From Bacteroidota bacterium (GTDB taxonomy: Bacteria > Bacteroidota > Bacteroidia > Chitinophagales > Chitinophagaceae): a stretch of 45,248 nucleotides of DNA. The number at the start of each line of letters is the position of its first letter. Within the stretch, counting starts at the first letter, position 1. Positions 1 through 6,776 of this stretch are shown piece after piece. The stretch is from positions 1-45,248 of the forward strand of contig JAFDXN010000055.1 in the NCBI GenBank assembly GCA_018267915.1, read 5' to 3'. Made by a program: the position numbers and the translations under genes. The notes beneath the pieces are model-generated. The model was not told the origin of the DNA. It saw nothing but the letters and a program-made list of their open reading frames with translations, and made no database searches.

Positions 1-87
1 CAGCCAGCTCAGAAGCCAGCTCTCCAGCCAGCTCAGAAGCCAGCTCTCCAGCCAGCTCAGAAGCCAGCTCTCCAGCCAGCTCAGAAG
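1..87. repeat. Left copy of the 87-bp terminal direct repeat
   Basis: Bases 1-87 are identical to bases 45162-45248 by direct comparison. The repeat lies wholly inside the 12-bp tandem array of the SQLx gene. A perfect end overlap of this size is what an assembler leaves when it closes a circle, so the molecule is probably circular or circularly permuted. Because the overlap is inside a tandem repeat, the true unit number at the join could be larger than shown. Confidence 0.9.
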
Positions 88-349
88 CCAGCTCTCCAGC
101 CAGCTCGACAGCCAGCTCAGAAGCCAGCTCGACAGCCAGCTCTCCAGCCAGCTCGACAGCCAGCTCAGAAGCCAGCTCAGAAGCCAGCTCGACAGCCAGC
201 TCTCCAGCCAGCTCAGAAGCCAGCTCGACAGCCAGCTCTCCAGCCAGCTCTCCAGCCAGCTCAGAAGCCAGCTCGACAGCCAGCTCGACAGCCAGCTCGA
301 CAGCCAGCTCGACAGCCAGCTCAGAAGCCAGCTCGACAGCCAGCTCAGA
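1..349 (+). repeat. 12-bp tandem array, continued part (SQLx codons)
   Basis: 29 units of AGC CAG CTC plus one variable codon, in frame from base 2 to 349. The variable codon is AGA, TCC or GAC here. The array ends at 349, where the reading frame runs on without a stop into unique sequence (AAA CAT GCA ...) and then into the C-terminal domain at about 416. Confidence 0.95.
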
Positions 350-1114
350 AAACATGCATACACTGTCCTTATAAACCGCTGGGCATTTGGCTGGTGGTTC
401 ACATATTATCTACCGATGGCGATGTTTGCTAAAACTCTCGGGTTCAAAATGGAGAAAGAAACCGAGGAGCTTGCCAATCTATTCATGGAGCTTGTCGAAG
501 AAACCCACATAATCTCGACATTTGAGGGTATTTGCTTTGTCTCCGACTTCCCGACAAAAATAACAGTCGATGAAGGGTTTAGACTGCACAACGAAACCGG
601 TATGGCTCTTGAGTATGCTGACGGCTACGGTGTGTTTCAGTGGCATGGTGTGCGTGTCGACTTTGAACATTCCGATATCATCACCACTCCAGATAGCATC
701 ACACCGGATCGCATCGACAAGGAAACCAATCAAGAACTAAAGCGAGTCATGCTTGAAAGATTCACGGCTGAAAGATACATCCGTGAAGGTGGCGCCGGGC
801 TGATTCACAAGGAAAAACTGAAGGGCGTACTCAAAGTAAAAGGCGAAGACTTCAAGCATCCAACCACCGAGTTGTACAAGAAGCCTATAGCCGGCACTGA
901 CATCGAAATGACTTTTGTCAGAGTCATCAACTCAACGCCTGAGCCCGATGGTGAGTGGAAAGAATACTGGTTGGAAGTTGCGCCGGATCTCAGACCGATT
1001 GATCCGCATACTGGTGAGCTATTTGGCAAAGCGCAAGAGCTTACCGGGTGGAACGCAATAGCAAGTACCTGGGGAATGACTGGCGAAGAGTATCACCCGC
1101 TGGTGGAGACATAG
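2..1114 (+). CDS. C-terminal part of split SQLx-repeat protein (DUF6745-like)
   Basis: The frame is open from base 2, through the repeats, to TAG at 1112-1114, and is in register with the N-terminal part at 44410. The unique domain (from about 350) holds a tryptophan-rich stretch, then motifs HNETGMALEYADGYGVFQW, WHGVRV, NSTPEPDGEWKEYW and a C-terminal GEEYHPLVET. From memory these match the C-terminal domain of DUF6745 proteins, widespread bacterial proteins of unknown function. An internal ATG at 416 has no ribosome binding site, so I do not think it is the start. If the amber at 45022 is a true stop, this half is probably untranslated. Function unknown. Confidence 0.8.
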   Translation, partial: SQLRSQLSSQLRSQLSSQLRSQLSSQLRSQLSSQLDSQLRSQLDSQLSSQLDSQLRSQLRSQLDSQLSSQLRSQLDSQLSSQLSSQLRSQLDSQLDSQLDSQLDSQLRSQLDSQLRKHAYTVLINRWAFGWWFTYYLPMAMFAKTLGFKMEKETEELANLFMELVEETHIISTFEGICFVSDFPTKITVDEGFRLHNETGMALEYADGYGVFQWHGVRVDFEHSDIITTPDSITPDRIDKETNQELKRVMLERFTAERYIREGGAGLIHKEKLKGVLKVKGEDFKHPTTELYKKPIAGTDIEMTFVRVINSTPEPDGEWKEYWLEVAPDLRPIDPHTGELFGKAQELTGWNAIASTWGMTGEEYHPLVET

Positions 1115-1178
1115 AGCGAAACAACAGAGCCGGTGAAAGTCCGGCTCAACAAATTACAAGTTAAGGGAGATGGATAAG

Positions 1179-1466
1179 ATGACCACTGAAACACAAGAAG
1201 ATACAGGTAGAGGCATCGTGAGCGACCTGAAAGGCTTTACCGATAAAGAGTGCCGCCGGCACTATTACCCGGTTCACGAAGAATGGCAAATCAGCGAGTG
1301 TGCAGGCGCGGTGCTCAAGTTTGATTTGACAGGACAAGCAGAAGTGCTGCTGACTCGCGATGAAGCTGAAGATCTTTCCCGCCTGTTGAGACACTTCGCA
1401 GATCACGGCACCTTGCCGGCTCCTTACAAACAAGAGCCAAGCCCGGTGTATAGCGACGATAAATAA
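1179..1466 (+). CDS. Hypothetical protein, 95 aa
   Basis: The start is ATG 1179, because AAGGGAG at about 1162-1168 is correctly spaced for it and too close to ATG 1170. The protein is acidic, with a central CRRHYYPVHEEW stretch and a later LLTRDEAEDLSRLLRHFAD helix. It resembles small phage proteins that end in a short amphipathic helix, but I do not recognise the family. It is the first of a row of small plus-strand genes separated by short gaps. Confidence 0.75.
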   Translation: MTTETQEDTGRGIVSDLKGFTDKECRRHYYPVHEEWQISECAGAVLKFDLTGQAEVLLTRDEAEDLSRLLRHFADHGTLPAPYKQEPSPVYSDDK

Positions 1467-1599
1467 CCACCACGGAGCCGGTTCGCTGGCTCCAAGTCTG
1501 GGGTTTGGTGATAATGGACAACACGCCGGGCGCGCGCCGGAGATGCACGTTCAAGTCGTGCAGCCCCTAATAACTAACCAACGATTTACGGAGATTGAT

Positions 1600-1905
1600 A
1601 TGAACAAAGAAGAGATCGCAAAAGAAATAAAAACCTGCGAGGACCGACTGTCGGAACTGCGCAAGAAGTTAGAAGAACCAGAGTTTAAGCCTTTGCGCCC
1701 TGATGTGTATCTGTGCAAGTGGGTCAAGGCTGGACGCTTTGACCGGATTATCGTTGCGGGGACCGAGCAAACATATGTTTATGACTTTGCCGGAAAACAG
1801 ATGAATGAAGACAATTTTGTGACAAATGGAAACGCTGTCAAACTCAGTTCCGGCAGTGCTATAGAAGTGTATTTCGACCTAACAGCGCTTACCGCCCGCA
1901 AGTAA
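1600..1905 (+). CDS. Hypothetical protein with N-terminal coiled coil, 101 aa
   Basis: The start is ATG 1600 after a CGGAG-type site; the frame is open further upstream but without support. Residues 1-27 form a charged coiled coil (MNKEEIAKEIKTCEDRL...). The rest is a small domain with YLCKWVKAGRFDRIIVAG and YVYDFAGKQ. The plan (short coiled coil then a small beta-rich domain with an RF[DG] turn) resembles the protein at 43670-44011, which may be a distant paralogue. Function unknown. Confidence 0.8.
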   Translation: MNKEEIAKEIKTCEDRLSELRKKLEEPEFKPLRPDVYLCKWVKAGRFDRIIVAGTEQTYVYDFAGKQMNEDNFVTNGNAVKLSSGSAIEVYFDLTALTARK

Positions 1906-1940
1906 CAACAATAACAAATAGATGATTTATGGAGGCAAAC

Positions 1941-2192
1941 GTGAGTAAGCAGAAATACAAATATTGGGTGGTTCCGATTCACGTTGATGCTACTGGTCAC
2001 ATTTGCGTAAAAGTTCCAGCCGATTGGACCCAGAAGCAGATTCAAGAGTTTGCAATGGATGAATTCTGGCCGGGCTTTGACAACACGGAAATTGGCGATC
2101 CTGTTAATGCTCTCAAGCCGAGCAAGATAAGCGCCGAACACTTCGACAAAGAGCGGAGCAAGGGACAAACCGCCGAGCACACTAACAAATAA
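1941..2192 (+). CDS. Hypothetical protein, 83 aa
   Basis: GTG 1941 is preferred over ATG 1929, since GGAGG at 1931-1935 sits 5 bases before the GTG and overlaps the ATG. The protein has a mixed alpha/beta look (YWVVPIHVDATGHICVKVPADW, then a WTQKQIQEFAMDEFW helix) and a hydrophilic tail. No family recognised. It is followed 14 bases later by the next gene. Confidence 0.75.
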   Translation: MSKQKYKYWVVPIHVDATGHICVKVPADWTQKQIQEFAMDEFWPGFDNTEIGDPVNALKPSKISAEHFDKERSKGQTAEHTNK

Positions 2193-2206
2193 TTTGAGGA
2201 GAGGAT

Positions 2207-2446
2207 ATGCCCACAAAACAAACCTGCAACGAAGATAGCTGCCGCGCTGTGCGCAATATTCTTGCGGATGCTTACGAAATGCTCGCTAAGGCACTGGAAG
2301 AAATAGCAGAGCTAGAAGACAACTACGGCGGCGACACTGGCATGACTTCTGCTCAAGGCGAGTTTAATTTTCGCAGAGCGATACAGATAGCCGGTAATGC
2401 CAGGCGTAAAGCCCAGTATCACATTTACGATGCAAGCAAGCAATAA
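2207..2446 (+). CDS. Hypothetical small acidic helical protein, 79 aa
   Basis: ATG start 4 bases after TTTGAGGAGAGG. The sequence is mostly helical (AVRNILADAYEMLAKALEEIAELEDN) with two cysteines near the N terminus. No family recognised. It belongs to the small-gene row before the PP-loop gene. Confidence 0.75.
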   Translation: MPTKQTCNEDSCRAVRNILADAYEMLAKALEEIAELEDNYGGDTGMTSAQGEFNFRRAIQIAGNARRKAQYHIYDASKQ

Positions 2447-2468
2447 CTAGATATTTGAGGAAATGATC

Positions 2469-3272
2469 ATGGACCAGGTTAAAATTTTTAGTTTCGGTGG
2501 TGGCGTTCAAAGCGTCGCCGCCTTGGTCCTTGCAGTCAAGCGAGAGATCGACTTTCCCGTCTTTGCTTTTGCCAATACTGGAAATGACAGCGAGAGCCCG
2601 GAAACTTTGGAGTATTTAGAGAAATGGGTGAAACCATATCTCTCGGACAAAAACGTAAAACTACTAACTACCGAGAAGCGCAATAGAGCCGGTGAGACTG
2701 TGACTCTATACGAGCATCTGATGGGTAACAATCGGTCGATTTCAATTCCTGTTTACTTGCCATCCGGTGCACCGGGTACGCGAAAGTGTACAGTCGATTG
2801 GAAGATAAAGCCGATTGCAAAAGTGACTAGATCCCTTGGAGCTTCCAAGAAAACGCCAGGAGTCATTGGAATTGGAATTTCAAAGGATGAGGTCCAGAGA
2901 GCCAAAGACAGTCAAATATCACACCAGATTAACGAGTTTCCGCTTCTCAAGTTAAATCTCACCAGATCTGATTGTGGTGGCATCATCCGTGATGCGGGGT
3001 TGCCGGTGCCGCCAAAGTCCTCTTGCTGGTTTTGTCCTTATAAAAAGCTGAAGGAATGGCAGGAAATGGCAACCCACAATCCGACCATGTTTGAGAAAGC
3101 TGCCGAGCTAGAGGCGAAGCTAGAGGCGAAGCTAGAGGCGAAGCGCGGTGGCTTGGGTAAGGATGGTGTCTATTTGACCCGCCGCTTGGTTCCATTGAAA
3201 GAAGCCGTTTTGCCGTGCGACCAGCTCAAGCTACCACTCTACGAAGAGTGCTCCGGCTATTGCTGGACATAA
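2469..3272 (+). CDS. PP-loop (PAPS-reductase-like) family protein, 267 aa
   Basis: The start is ATG 2469, 8 bases after TTGAGG; ATG 2463 is too close to that site. An N-terminal PP-loop variant SFGGGVQS (residues 8-15) and a following ANTGNDSESPETLEYL segment match phage members of the phosphoadenosine-phosphosulfate reductase fold. These bind ATP and adenylate a substrate. A late SSCWFCPYKK motif (about residues 183-192) offers two cysteines for a metal or thiol. The substrate is unknown. In phages such proteins have been tied to nucleic-acid modification, but nothing here proves it: no dnd or tRNA-modification partner is adjacent. A triple EAKL repeat lies at residues 213-226. Confidence 0.8.
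   Translation: MDQVKIFSFGGGVQSVAALVLAVKREIDFPVFAFANTGNDSESPETLEYLEKWVKPYLSDKNVKLLTTEKRNRAGETVTLYEHLMGNNRSISIPVYLPSGAPGTRKCTVDWKIKPIAKVTRSLGASKKTPGVIGIGISKDEVQRAKDSQISHQINEFPLLKLNLTRSDCGGIIRDAGLPVPPKSSCWFCPYKKLKEWQEMATHNPTMFEKAAELEAKLEAKLEAKRGGLGKDGVYLTRRLVPLKEAVLPCDQLKLPLYEECSGYCWT
3107..3142 (+). repeat. Three exact copies of a 12-bp unit inside the PP-loop gene
   Basis: GCTAGAGGCGAA is repeated three times without change at 3107-3142, adding Leu-Glu-Ala-Lys tetrapeptides to a helix. The copies are identical at DNA level, which suggests recent slippage. The period is the same as that of the SQLx array. Confidence 0.9.
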
Positions 3273-3304
3273 GTAACTAACTAACAATTTGAGGTTTCAA
3301 ACGC

Positions 3305-3520
3305 ATGACAGAACAAGAGGAACAGGAGTTTCGGGTCAAGCTGCGCGAACGCTGGGCTCTGAACAAAGAGCAAGAAGACTGGTATGTCGCAAAGGTCAAG
3401 GAAGCAAGAAAAGCCAATGCTATCCGAGACTCAATCAAGAAAGCTGAAGAGGAAACGGAAAAGCTCAACGAAATACGGAAAGTAGATCGAGATTCGCTAA
3501 ACAAGCCGTTCACAATCTAA
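3305..3520 (+). CDS. Hypothetical charged coiled-coil protein, 71 aa
   Basis: ATG after AACAATTTGAGG. Nearly every residue is charged or helical (EEQEFRVKLRERWALNKEQEDWYVAKVKEARKA, written here only in part by its pattern of E, K and R). It is probably one long helix. No family recognised. The same AACAATTTGAGG leader precedes the next gene. Confidence 0.7.
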   Translation: MTEQEEQEFRVKLRERWALNKEQEDWYVAKVKEARKANAIRDSIKKAEEETEKLNEIRKVDRDSLNKPFTI

Positions 3521-3543
3521 CTAACAATTTGAGGTAACAGACA

Positions 3544-3861
3544 GTGATAGAAAGCGAGAGAGAAAAAGGGCTTTATCAAAAGTACGAAGTCAAAAAGCTG
3601 AGCAAGCCAGACAAGAAGCTCGACTGTATCGTGCTGGAATTTGATGATCCAATCAATACACCCGCGCTTATGTGCTGGGCTTACTCGATGAGAGAGAACG
3701 GTTACCACCAAGTATTTGCTGATGTTTGTGGAAAACTGCAAAACCATGGTCAGCCAACCGATGATTGGGGTGCGCTTCTAATGCACAGGGTTATCCAGGC
3801 ACAAGCTGAACGAATTGCAGTACTGGAAATACAGCTCAGAGAAGCTAAAGCCACTAAGTAA
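3544..3861 (+). CDS. Hypothetical protein, 105 aa
   Basis: GTG start, 8 bases after AACAATTTGAGG, which sets the start. The middle holds a compact domain (LDCIVLEFDDPINTPALMCW, YSMRENGYHQVFADV) and the end is a helix (AERIAVLEIQLREAKATK). No family recognised. Part of the same small-gene row. Confidence 0.75.
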   Translation: MIESEREKGLYQKYEVKKLSKPDKKLDCIVLEFDDPINTPALMCWAYSMRENGYHQVFADVCGKLQNHGQPTDDWGALLMHRVIQAQAERIAVLEIQLREAKATK

Positions 3862-3873
3862 CTATTTGAAGCA

Positions 3874-4017
3874 ATGGTCAAACTCTTTCTATCACTACAT
3901 CGAAAGCTTTGGCGTATCCGGTATCGCTGGAACACACGGCGCCTACTAAAGAAGTCAGACAAGCTATTGCGTGAAACAAAAGAGTTATTGGAAGACATGA
4001 ACGAAAACACTAATTGA
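3874..4017 (+). CDS. Small basic protein, 47 aa
   Basis: ATG 3874 follows CTATTTGAAG and the frame stops at TGA 4015-4017. The N-terminal half is strongly basic (LHRKLWRIRYRW, then TRRLLKKSDKLL) and the C terminus is acidic. The gap it fills between 3861 and the promoter at 4031 would otherwise be empty, and it carries the same type of leader as its neighbours. Function unknown. Confidence 0.5.
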   Translation: MVKLFLSLHRKLWRIRYRWNTRRLLKKSDKLLRETKELLEDMNENTN

Positions 4018-4030
4018 GGATTAATGGAGG

Positions 4031-4080
4031 TTGACACACAACCTCTTATCACTGATGATAATATCACTAATGATAAGAGG
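4031..4080 (+). promoter_or_regulatory. Promoter and repeat operator before the winged-helix gene
   Basis: A perfect -35 TTGACA lies at 4031-4036. The -10 could be GATAAT at 4057-4062 (spacer 20) or a poorer GATGAT three bases upstream (spacer 17). Over the -10 sit two tandem near-identical 15-mers, TATCACTGATGATAA and TATCACTAATGATAA. A 10-bp inverted repeat (CCTCTTATCA at 4042-4051, TGATAAGAGG at 4071-4080) encloses them and its right arm ends at the ribosome binding site. This looks like the autoregulatory operator of the gene that follows. Confidence 0.7.
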
Positions 4081-4085
4081 TGCCC

Positions 4086-4358
4086 ATGGAAAGGAAGCGA
4101 GACTTTTTTGCAAAAGCGGCCAGTGCCAAGCTGACCGGTGAACAATGCAGAGTACTGCTCTGCTTGCTCTCGACCGAGGCAGATGGGGTGATAAGTATAA
4201 CCAGGGCAGAAATTGCGGGCATCTTGGAGCTGGCGATGCCGAACGTTTCAAGGGCGATTACTGCTCTGAAAGATGCCGGTTTATTAGAGACTACAGAATC
4301 ACAGCGCTACACCGGCAAGCGAGATGTACTGCTGATCAAGCGGAAATATCAAATTTGA
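4086..4358 (+). CDS. Winged helix-turn-helix transcription regulator, 90 aa
   Basis: The start is ATG 4086, 6 bases after AAGAGG; the GTG at 4080 is inside that site. The protein has the order of a MarR/replication-type winged helix: LTGEQCRVLLCLLSTEADGV, then ITRAEIAGILELAMPNVSRAITALKDAGLL (given here as residues about 37-66, with the recognition helix NVSRAITALKDAGLL), then a wing with YTGKRDVLLIKRKY. The size suggests a DNA-binding domain alone. The repeat operator directly upstream, overlapping promoter and ribosome site, suggests it represses its own transcription. Confidence 0.75.
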   Translation: MERKRDFFAKAASAKLTGEQCRVLLCLLSTEADGVISITRAEIAGILELAMPNVSRAITALKDAGLLETTESQRYTGKRDVLLIKRKYQI

Positions 4359-4369
4359 GGTTTGAGTAA

Positions 4370-4747
4370 ATGGACGAACGACTATTGCAGGCGCTAAAGC
4401 ATCTGGCTACCAGCACCGACAACAAAAGCGAGAAAGCAGCGCTTTGCGGCATGATCCGCAGATATATTGAGCTTTACGGCATCGAACGTTATTGGGATGG
4501 CGCTGCCGGCACTGCCCATCAATTAACGGACGACATTAAATGCAGCGCACACACAAACGCAGTGAGCGCAACAGAAGAACAACTGAGGTCAATTGAAGAT
4601 GTGATAGGTGGATCAAAAGAAATCGAAGGCAACTTGCCGACACCGGAACAAGCCGCCAAAAGTCTACAAGCAATGGCTGATATGTGCGCAAAGGAAACCA
4701 GTGTGTTTGATAGGTTCGAAAACAGCAAAGAAAACGAACACAATTAA
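4370..4747 (+). CDS. Hypothetical protein, 125 aa
   Basis: ATG after AAATTTGAGGTTTGAGTAA, 12 bases after the regulator gene and so probably co-transcribed. The N terminus is helical (LLQALKHLATSTDNKSEKAAL) with an IRRYIELYGIERYWDG segment. The C-terminal half is acidic and probably flexible. No family recognised. Confidence 0.7.
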   Translation: MDERLLQALKHLATSTDNKSEKAALCGMIRRYIELYGIERYWDGAAGTAHQLTDDIKCSAHTNAVSATEEQLRSIEDVIGGSKEIEGNLPTPEQAAKSLQAMADMCAKETSVFDRFENSKENEHN

Positions 4748-4763
4748 AGCAAAACGGCTCAAC

Positions 4764-4790
4764 CTTTAATAACGACTTCCGCTATTAAAG
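4764..4790 (+). promoter_or_regulatory. AT-rich inverted repeat between genes
   Basis: CTTTAATA (4764-4771) and TATTAAAG (4783-4790) are perfect complements around an 11-base loop. No T-run follows, so it is not a typical terminator. It could be an operator or an RNA processing site in the leader of the next gene. Confidence 0.4.
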
Positions 4791-4809
4791 ACAGCTTTAA
4801 CAAGGAGGG

Positions 4810-5028
4810 ATGATGAAAAACAAGGATAGGGAGAAACAATGGTTTGAGGTAACAGTGTGCATCGAGGGAGAAGGCAACGCACGCATACTAAAGGAGAGGA
4901 TACTGAGCCGCTTTTCCGAACCTTATCTGTGCGATGTCGCAGGTGGTTCGGTAGACTATGGATGTTATTCCTTCAGATCGATGCCCGAAACAGTCAACGT
5001 GACGCACCTGATTGCACCACCGAAATAG
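4810..5028 (+). CDS. Hypothetical protein, 72 aa
   Basis: Adjacent ATG codons at 4810 and 4813 follow AAGGAGGG; the second is better spaced. A small alpha/beta protein: WFEVTVCIEGEGNARILKERI, then CDVAGGSVDYGCYSF. No family recognised. TAG stop at 5026-5028. Confidence 0.7.
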   Translation: MMKNKDREKQWFEVTVCIEGEGNARILKERILSRFSEPYLCDVAGGSVDYGCYSFRSMPETVNVTHLIAPPK

Positions 5029-5042
5029 GAGATTAGTGGCAA

Positions 5043-5159
5043 GTGATCGACAAATACACGACAACACGAATTAAAACTTGGCTCGATAATGCATGGTCTG
5101 CCGCCGTCGGTGCAGTGCTGTGGGTGATTATCAAGATTACTGGGAGGGATGGGGTTTGA
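5043..5159 (+). CDS. Small membrane protein, 38 aa
   Basis: GTG 5043 after TAGGAG. Residues 17-32 form one likely membrane segment (AWSAAVGAVLWVIIKI) after a polar N terminus. Its stop overlaps the TTG start of the next gene (TTTGA), a sign of coupled translation. Function unknown; small membrane proteins in this place can be exclusion or holin-like proteins, which I cannot decide here. Confidence 0.5.
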   Translation: MIDKYTTTRIKTWLDNAWSAAVGAVLWVIIKITGRDGV

Positions 5160-5374
5160 AAGATTCAACATGGTTCGGGCTGTTTGGCTTGCTTTGTGTT
5201 TGTCTAACTGTGCCGTTTCCGTATAAACCCGCGCAATCTACTACAACTATTCGTACAGGAGAGCCGGGAGAGATACTCGTAGAGCAAAATGGCGAATTGA
5301 TCTGGACACAACCAGAATCAACGGCATGTGGTGGACCTGGTGGTGGCGGCATAATTGTGAGGATAGAAGATTGA
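5156..5374 (+). CDS. Secreted or membrane-anchored small protein, 72 aa
   Basis: TTG 5156 is favoured because GGGAGGG at 5142-5148 is well spaced and the start overlaps the previous stop. The open frame from ATG 5093 lacks such a site. Residues 4-20 are hydrophobic (STWFGLFGLLCVCLTVPF), like a signal or anchor. The remainder is Thr/Gly/Pro-rich and ends in a GGPGGGGIIVRIED tail. The stop overlaps the next start. Confidence 0.6.
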   Translation: MKDSTWFGLFGLLCVCLTVPFPYKPAQSTTTIRTGEPGEILVEQNGELIWTQPESTACGGPGGGGIIVRIED

Positions 5375-5565
5375 ATGACGAAGAACGCATTCGCAATCTC
5401 GAAGAGAAGATCCAAAGACAGCGAGCCGATCTCGCGAGAATGTATAGAGGCGAAAATGAGTATATCGACAGGCTAAAAGAGGAGTTGTCACAAGAACGAT
5501 ACTACAAAGATATGTGGCACGAAAGATACAAAATAGTGTATGGCAGACTTAAAAACAAGGAGTAA
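5371..5565 (+). CDS. Coiled-coil protein, 64 aa
   Basis: TTG 5371 overlaps the previous stop as ATTGA, the same coupling as one gene earlier. The sequence is a continuous charged coiled coil (ERIRNLEEKIQRQRADLARM, then LKEELSQERYYKDMW). With the two preceding genes it forms a three-gene set: membrane peptide, anchored peptide and coiled coil. This could be a membrane complex such as spanin-like or exclusion proteins, but that is inference only. Confidence 0.6.
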   Translation: MNDEERIRNLEEKIQRQRADLARMYRGENEYIDRLKEELSQERYYKDMWHERYKIVYGRLKNKE

Positions 5566-5567
5566 AC

Positions 5568-6500
5568 ATGGAACAACAGGCGACCCAACAACTAACCGCA
5601 GATCAAATTACATTTTGGAAGGTATGGCAAGACTACAAACAAAACCACCCGCTAAAACCTTCGACAATCAACCTTTATGAATACTGCCTTAGGCACTCCT
5701 TGCCCGATTGGATATACAGTGGGCTGAAAGAGATCAAGGGTGCTGACGTATTCCAGAAGCATCAAACCCTTACTAAAACCGACGCAGCGCAAGCAGATCT
5801 TGCCTTCCGATTCGTTAAAGCAATCTATAAATTTGCCATTGCCTTTTACGACGACGAAGAAGGTAATCCACTCATCACGGTCGATCCGACACAAAAGCTA
5901 TCCGCCCTAAGAGCTTGGAACGGGCTCAAAAGAAGAACCGGAAGAATCCCACCCGAGAAAGCGGCGACGTGGTGGCAAGCTCTTGAAGAATTACCAGATG
6001 CCGCCCGTGATCACCTTCGCTTGCTTTACCTAACAGGCATGCGCAAGAAGGAAGGCAGCGCTCTTAAGTGGGAGAACGTCGATCTTACCGCCGGCACAAT
6101 GACTCTGATGAACACGAAGAACGGCTCCGATCACGTTATCCCTTTCTCGACGTACATCTGGGATTTATTCAAGAAAAGACACGACAAGAAAACTGGCCCG
6201 TTTGTCTTTCCCGGAACCTATATAGATTCTCCGCTGTCTGCCAACGACCGCACTTATCACAAGGTTGTGGAGTCGACCGGCATACACTTCGCACCGCACG
6301 ATCTACGGCGTGGCTTTATGTCGACAGCAGCGGAGCTAGGACTGCAAGTCTATACGATCAAGAAGCTGTTAAATCACAGCAATACTGACGTGACCTACGG
6401 CTACTACGTTGCCGATATAAACAAGCTTCGTGAGTCAATCCAAACGATAAACGACGAGCTTATGCGCTGGGCAACACCGGCTCCGGCTACTTCCGCTTAA
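5568..6500 (+). CDS. Tyrosine recombinase (integrase family), 310 aa
   Basis: ATG after AAGGAGTAAAC. All catalytic residues of the family are visible: Arg159 in LTGMRKKEG, Lys184 in MNTKNGS, His244 and Arg247 in HDLRR, His270 in LLNHSN, and Tyr279/280 in TYGYY. The N-terminal part (to about 120) would be the SAM-like core-binding domain. It ends the rightward operon and meets the leftward late operon tail to tail (14-bp overlap). A second full recombinase lies at 36930-37883 next to attP, so this one may resolve multimers, invert DNA or act in excision. Confidence 0.9.
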   Translation: MEQQATQQLTADQITFWKVWQDYKQNHPLKPSTINLYEYCLRHSLPDWIYSGLKEIKGADVFQKHQTLTKTDAAQADLAFRFVKAIYKFAIAFYDDEEGNPLITVDPTQKLSALRAWNGLKRRTGRIPPEKAATWWQALEELPDAARDHLRLLYLTGMRKKEGSALKWENVDLTAGTMTLMNTKNGSDHVIPFSTYIWDLFKKRHDKKTGPFVFPGTYIDSPLSANDRTYHKVVESTGIHFAPHDLRRGFMSTAAELGLQVYTIKKLLNHSNTDVTYGYYVADINKLRESIQTINDELMRWATPAPATSA

Positions 6501-6672
6501 AAGCCCAATAAACGGCGCCCGAAGCGGATGCCGTGAATATTGAAATCAGCCAAACCGGCACGTCATAGTGCCGGTTTTGCCTGTAAAAGACTATCCCGTC
6601 GAAGACCGACGCGGCAATCATAAGCACGGTTACTGCGATTACTATAATCGCGGCGAGTCGGTCACGGGACAT
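6487..6672 (-). CDS. Small two-helix membrane protein, possible holin
   Basis: 61 aa with two membrane segments: LAAIIVIAVTVLMIAASVF (about 6-24) and VPVWLISIFTASASGAVYWAF (about 38-58), a basic N terminus (MSRDR) and a basic tail (KRK). It is the last gene of the late operon, downstream of a lysozyme, the usual place for a holin. The topology fits a class II holin, but holins share little sequence, so the role is inferred from place and shape. Confidence 0.65.
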   Translation of the reverse strand: MSRDRLAAIIVIAVTVLMIAASVFDGIVFYRQNRHYDVPVWLISIFTASASGAVYWAFKRK

Positions 6673-6686
6673 TTAGGTTTCCGCCT

Positions 6687-6776
6687 TTATTTCAAGTTGT
6701 GCAGTAGTTCCACGACGGCAGGACCGCCAATTACCGACACCACAACCACCAAGGCGATCAGTACTTCGTGACTCAT
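6687..6776 (-). CDS. Single-span membrane peptide, 29 aa
   Basis: ATG at 6776 overlaps the stop of the upstream gene by four bases (ATGA), typical of coupled phage genes. Residues 5-22 are hydrophobic (VLIALVVVVSVIGGPAVV). It lies between the coiled-coil gene and the two-span protein, in the lysis region. It may be a holin, a holin regulator or part of a spanin set. Confidence 0.55.
   Translation of the reverse strand: MSHEVLIALVVVVSVIGGPAVVELLHNLK

Noticed and set aside
1..349. Tandem repeats as a CRISPR array
   Set aside because: The unit is 12 bp with no spacers, and codes for SQLx in one frame.
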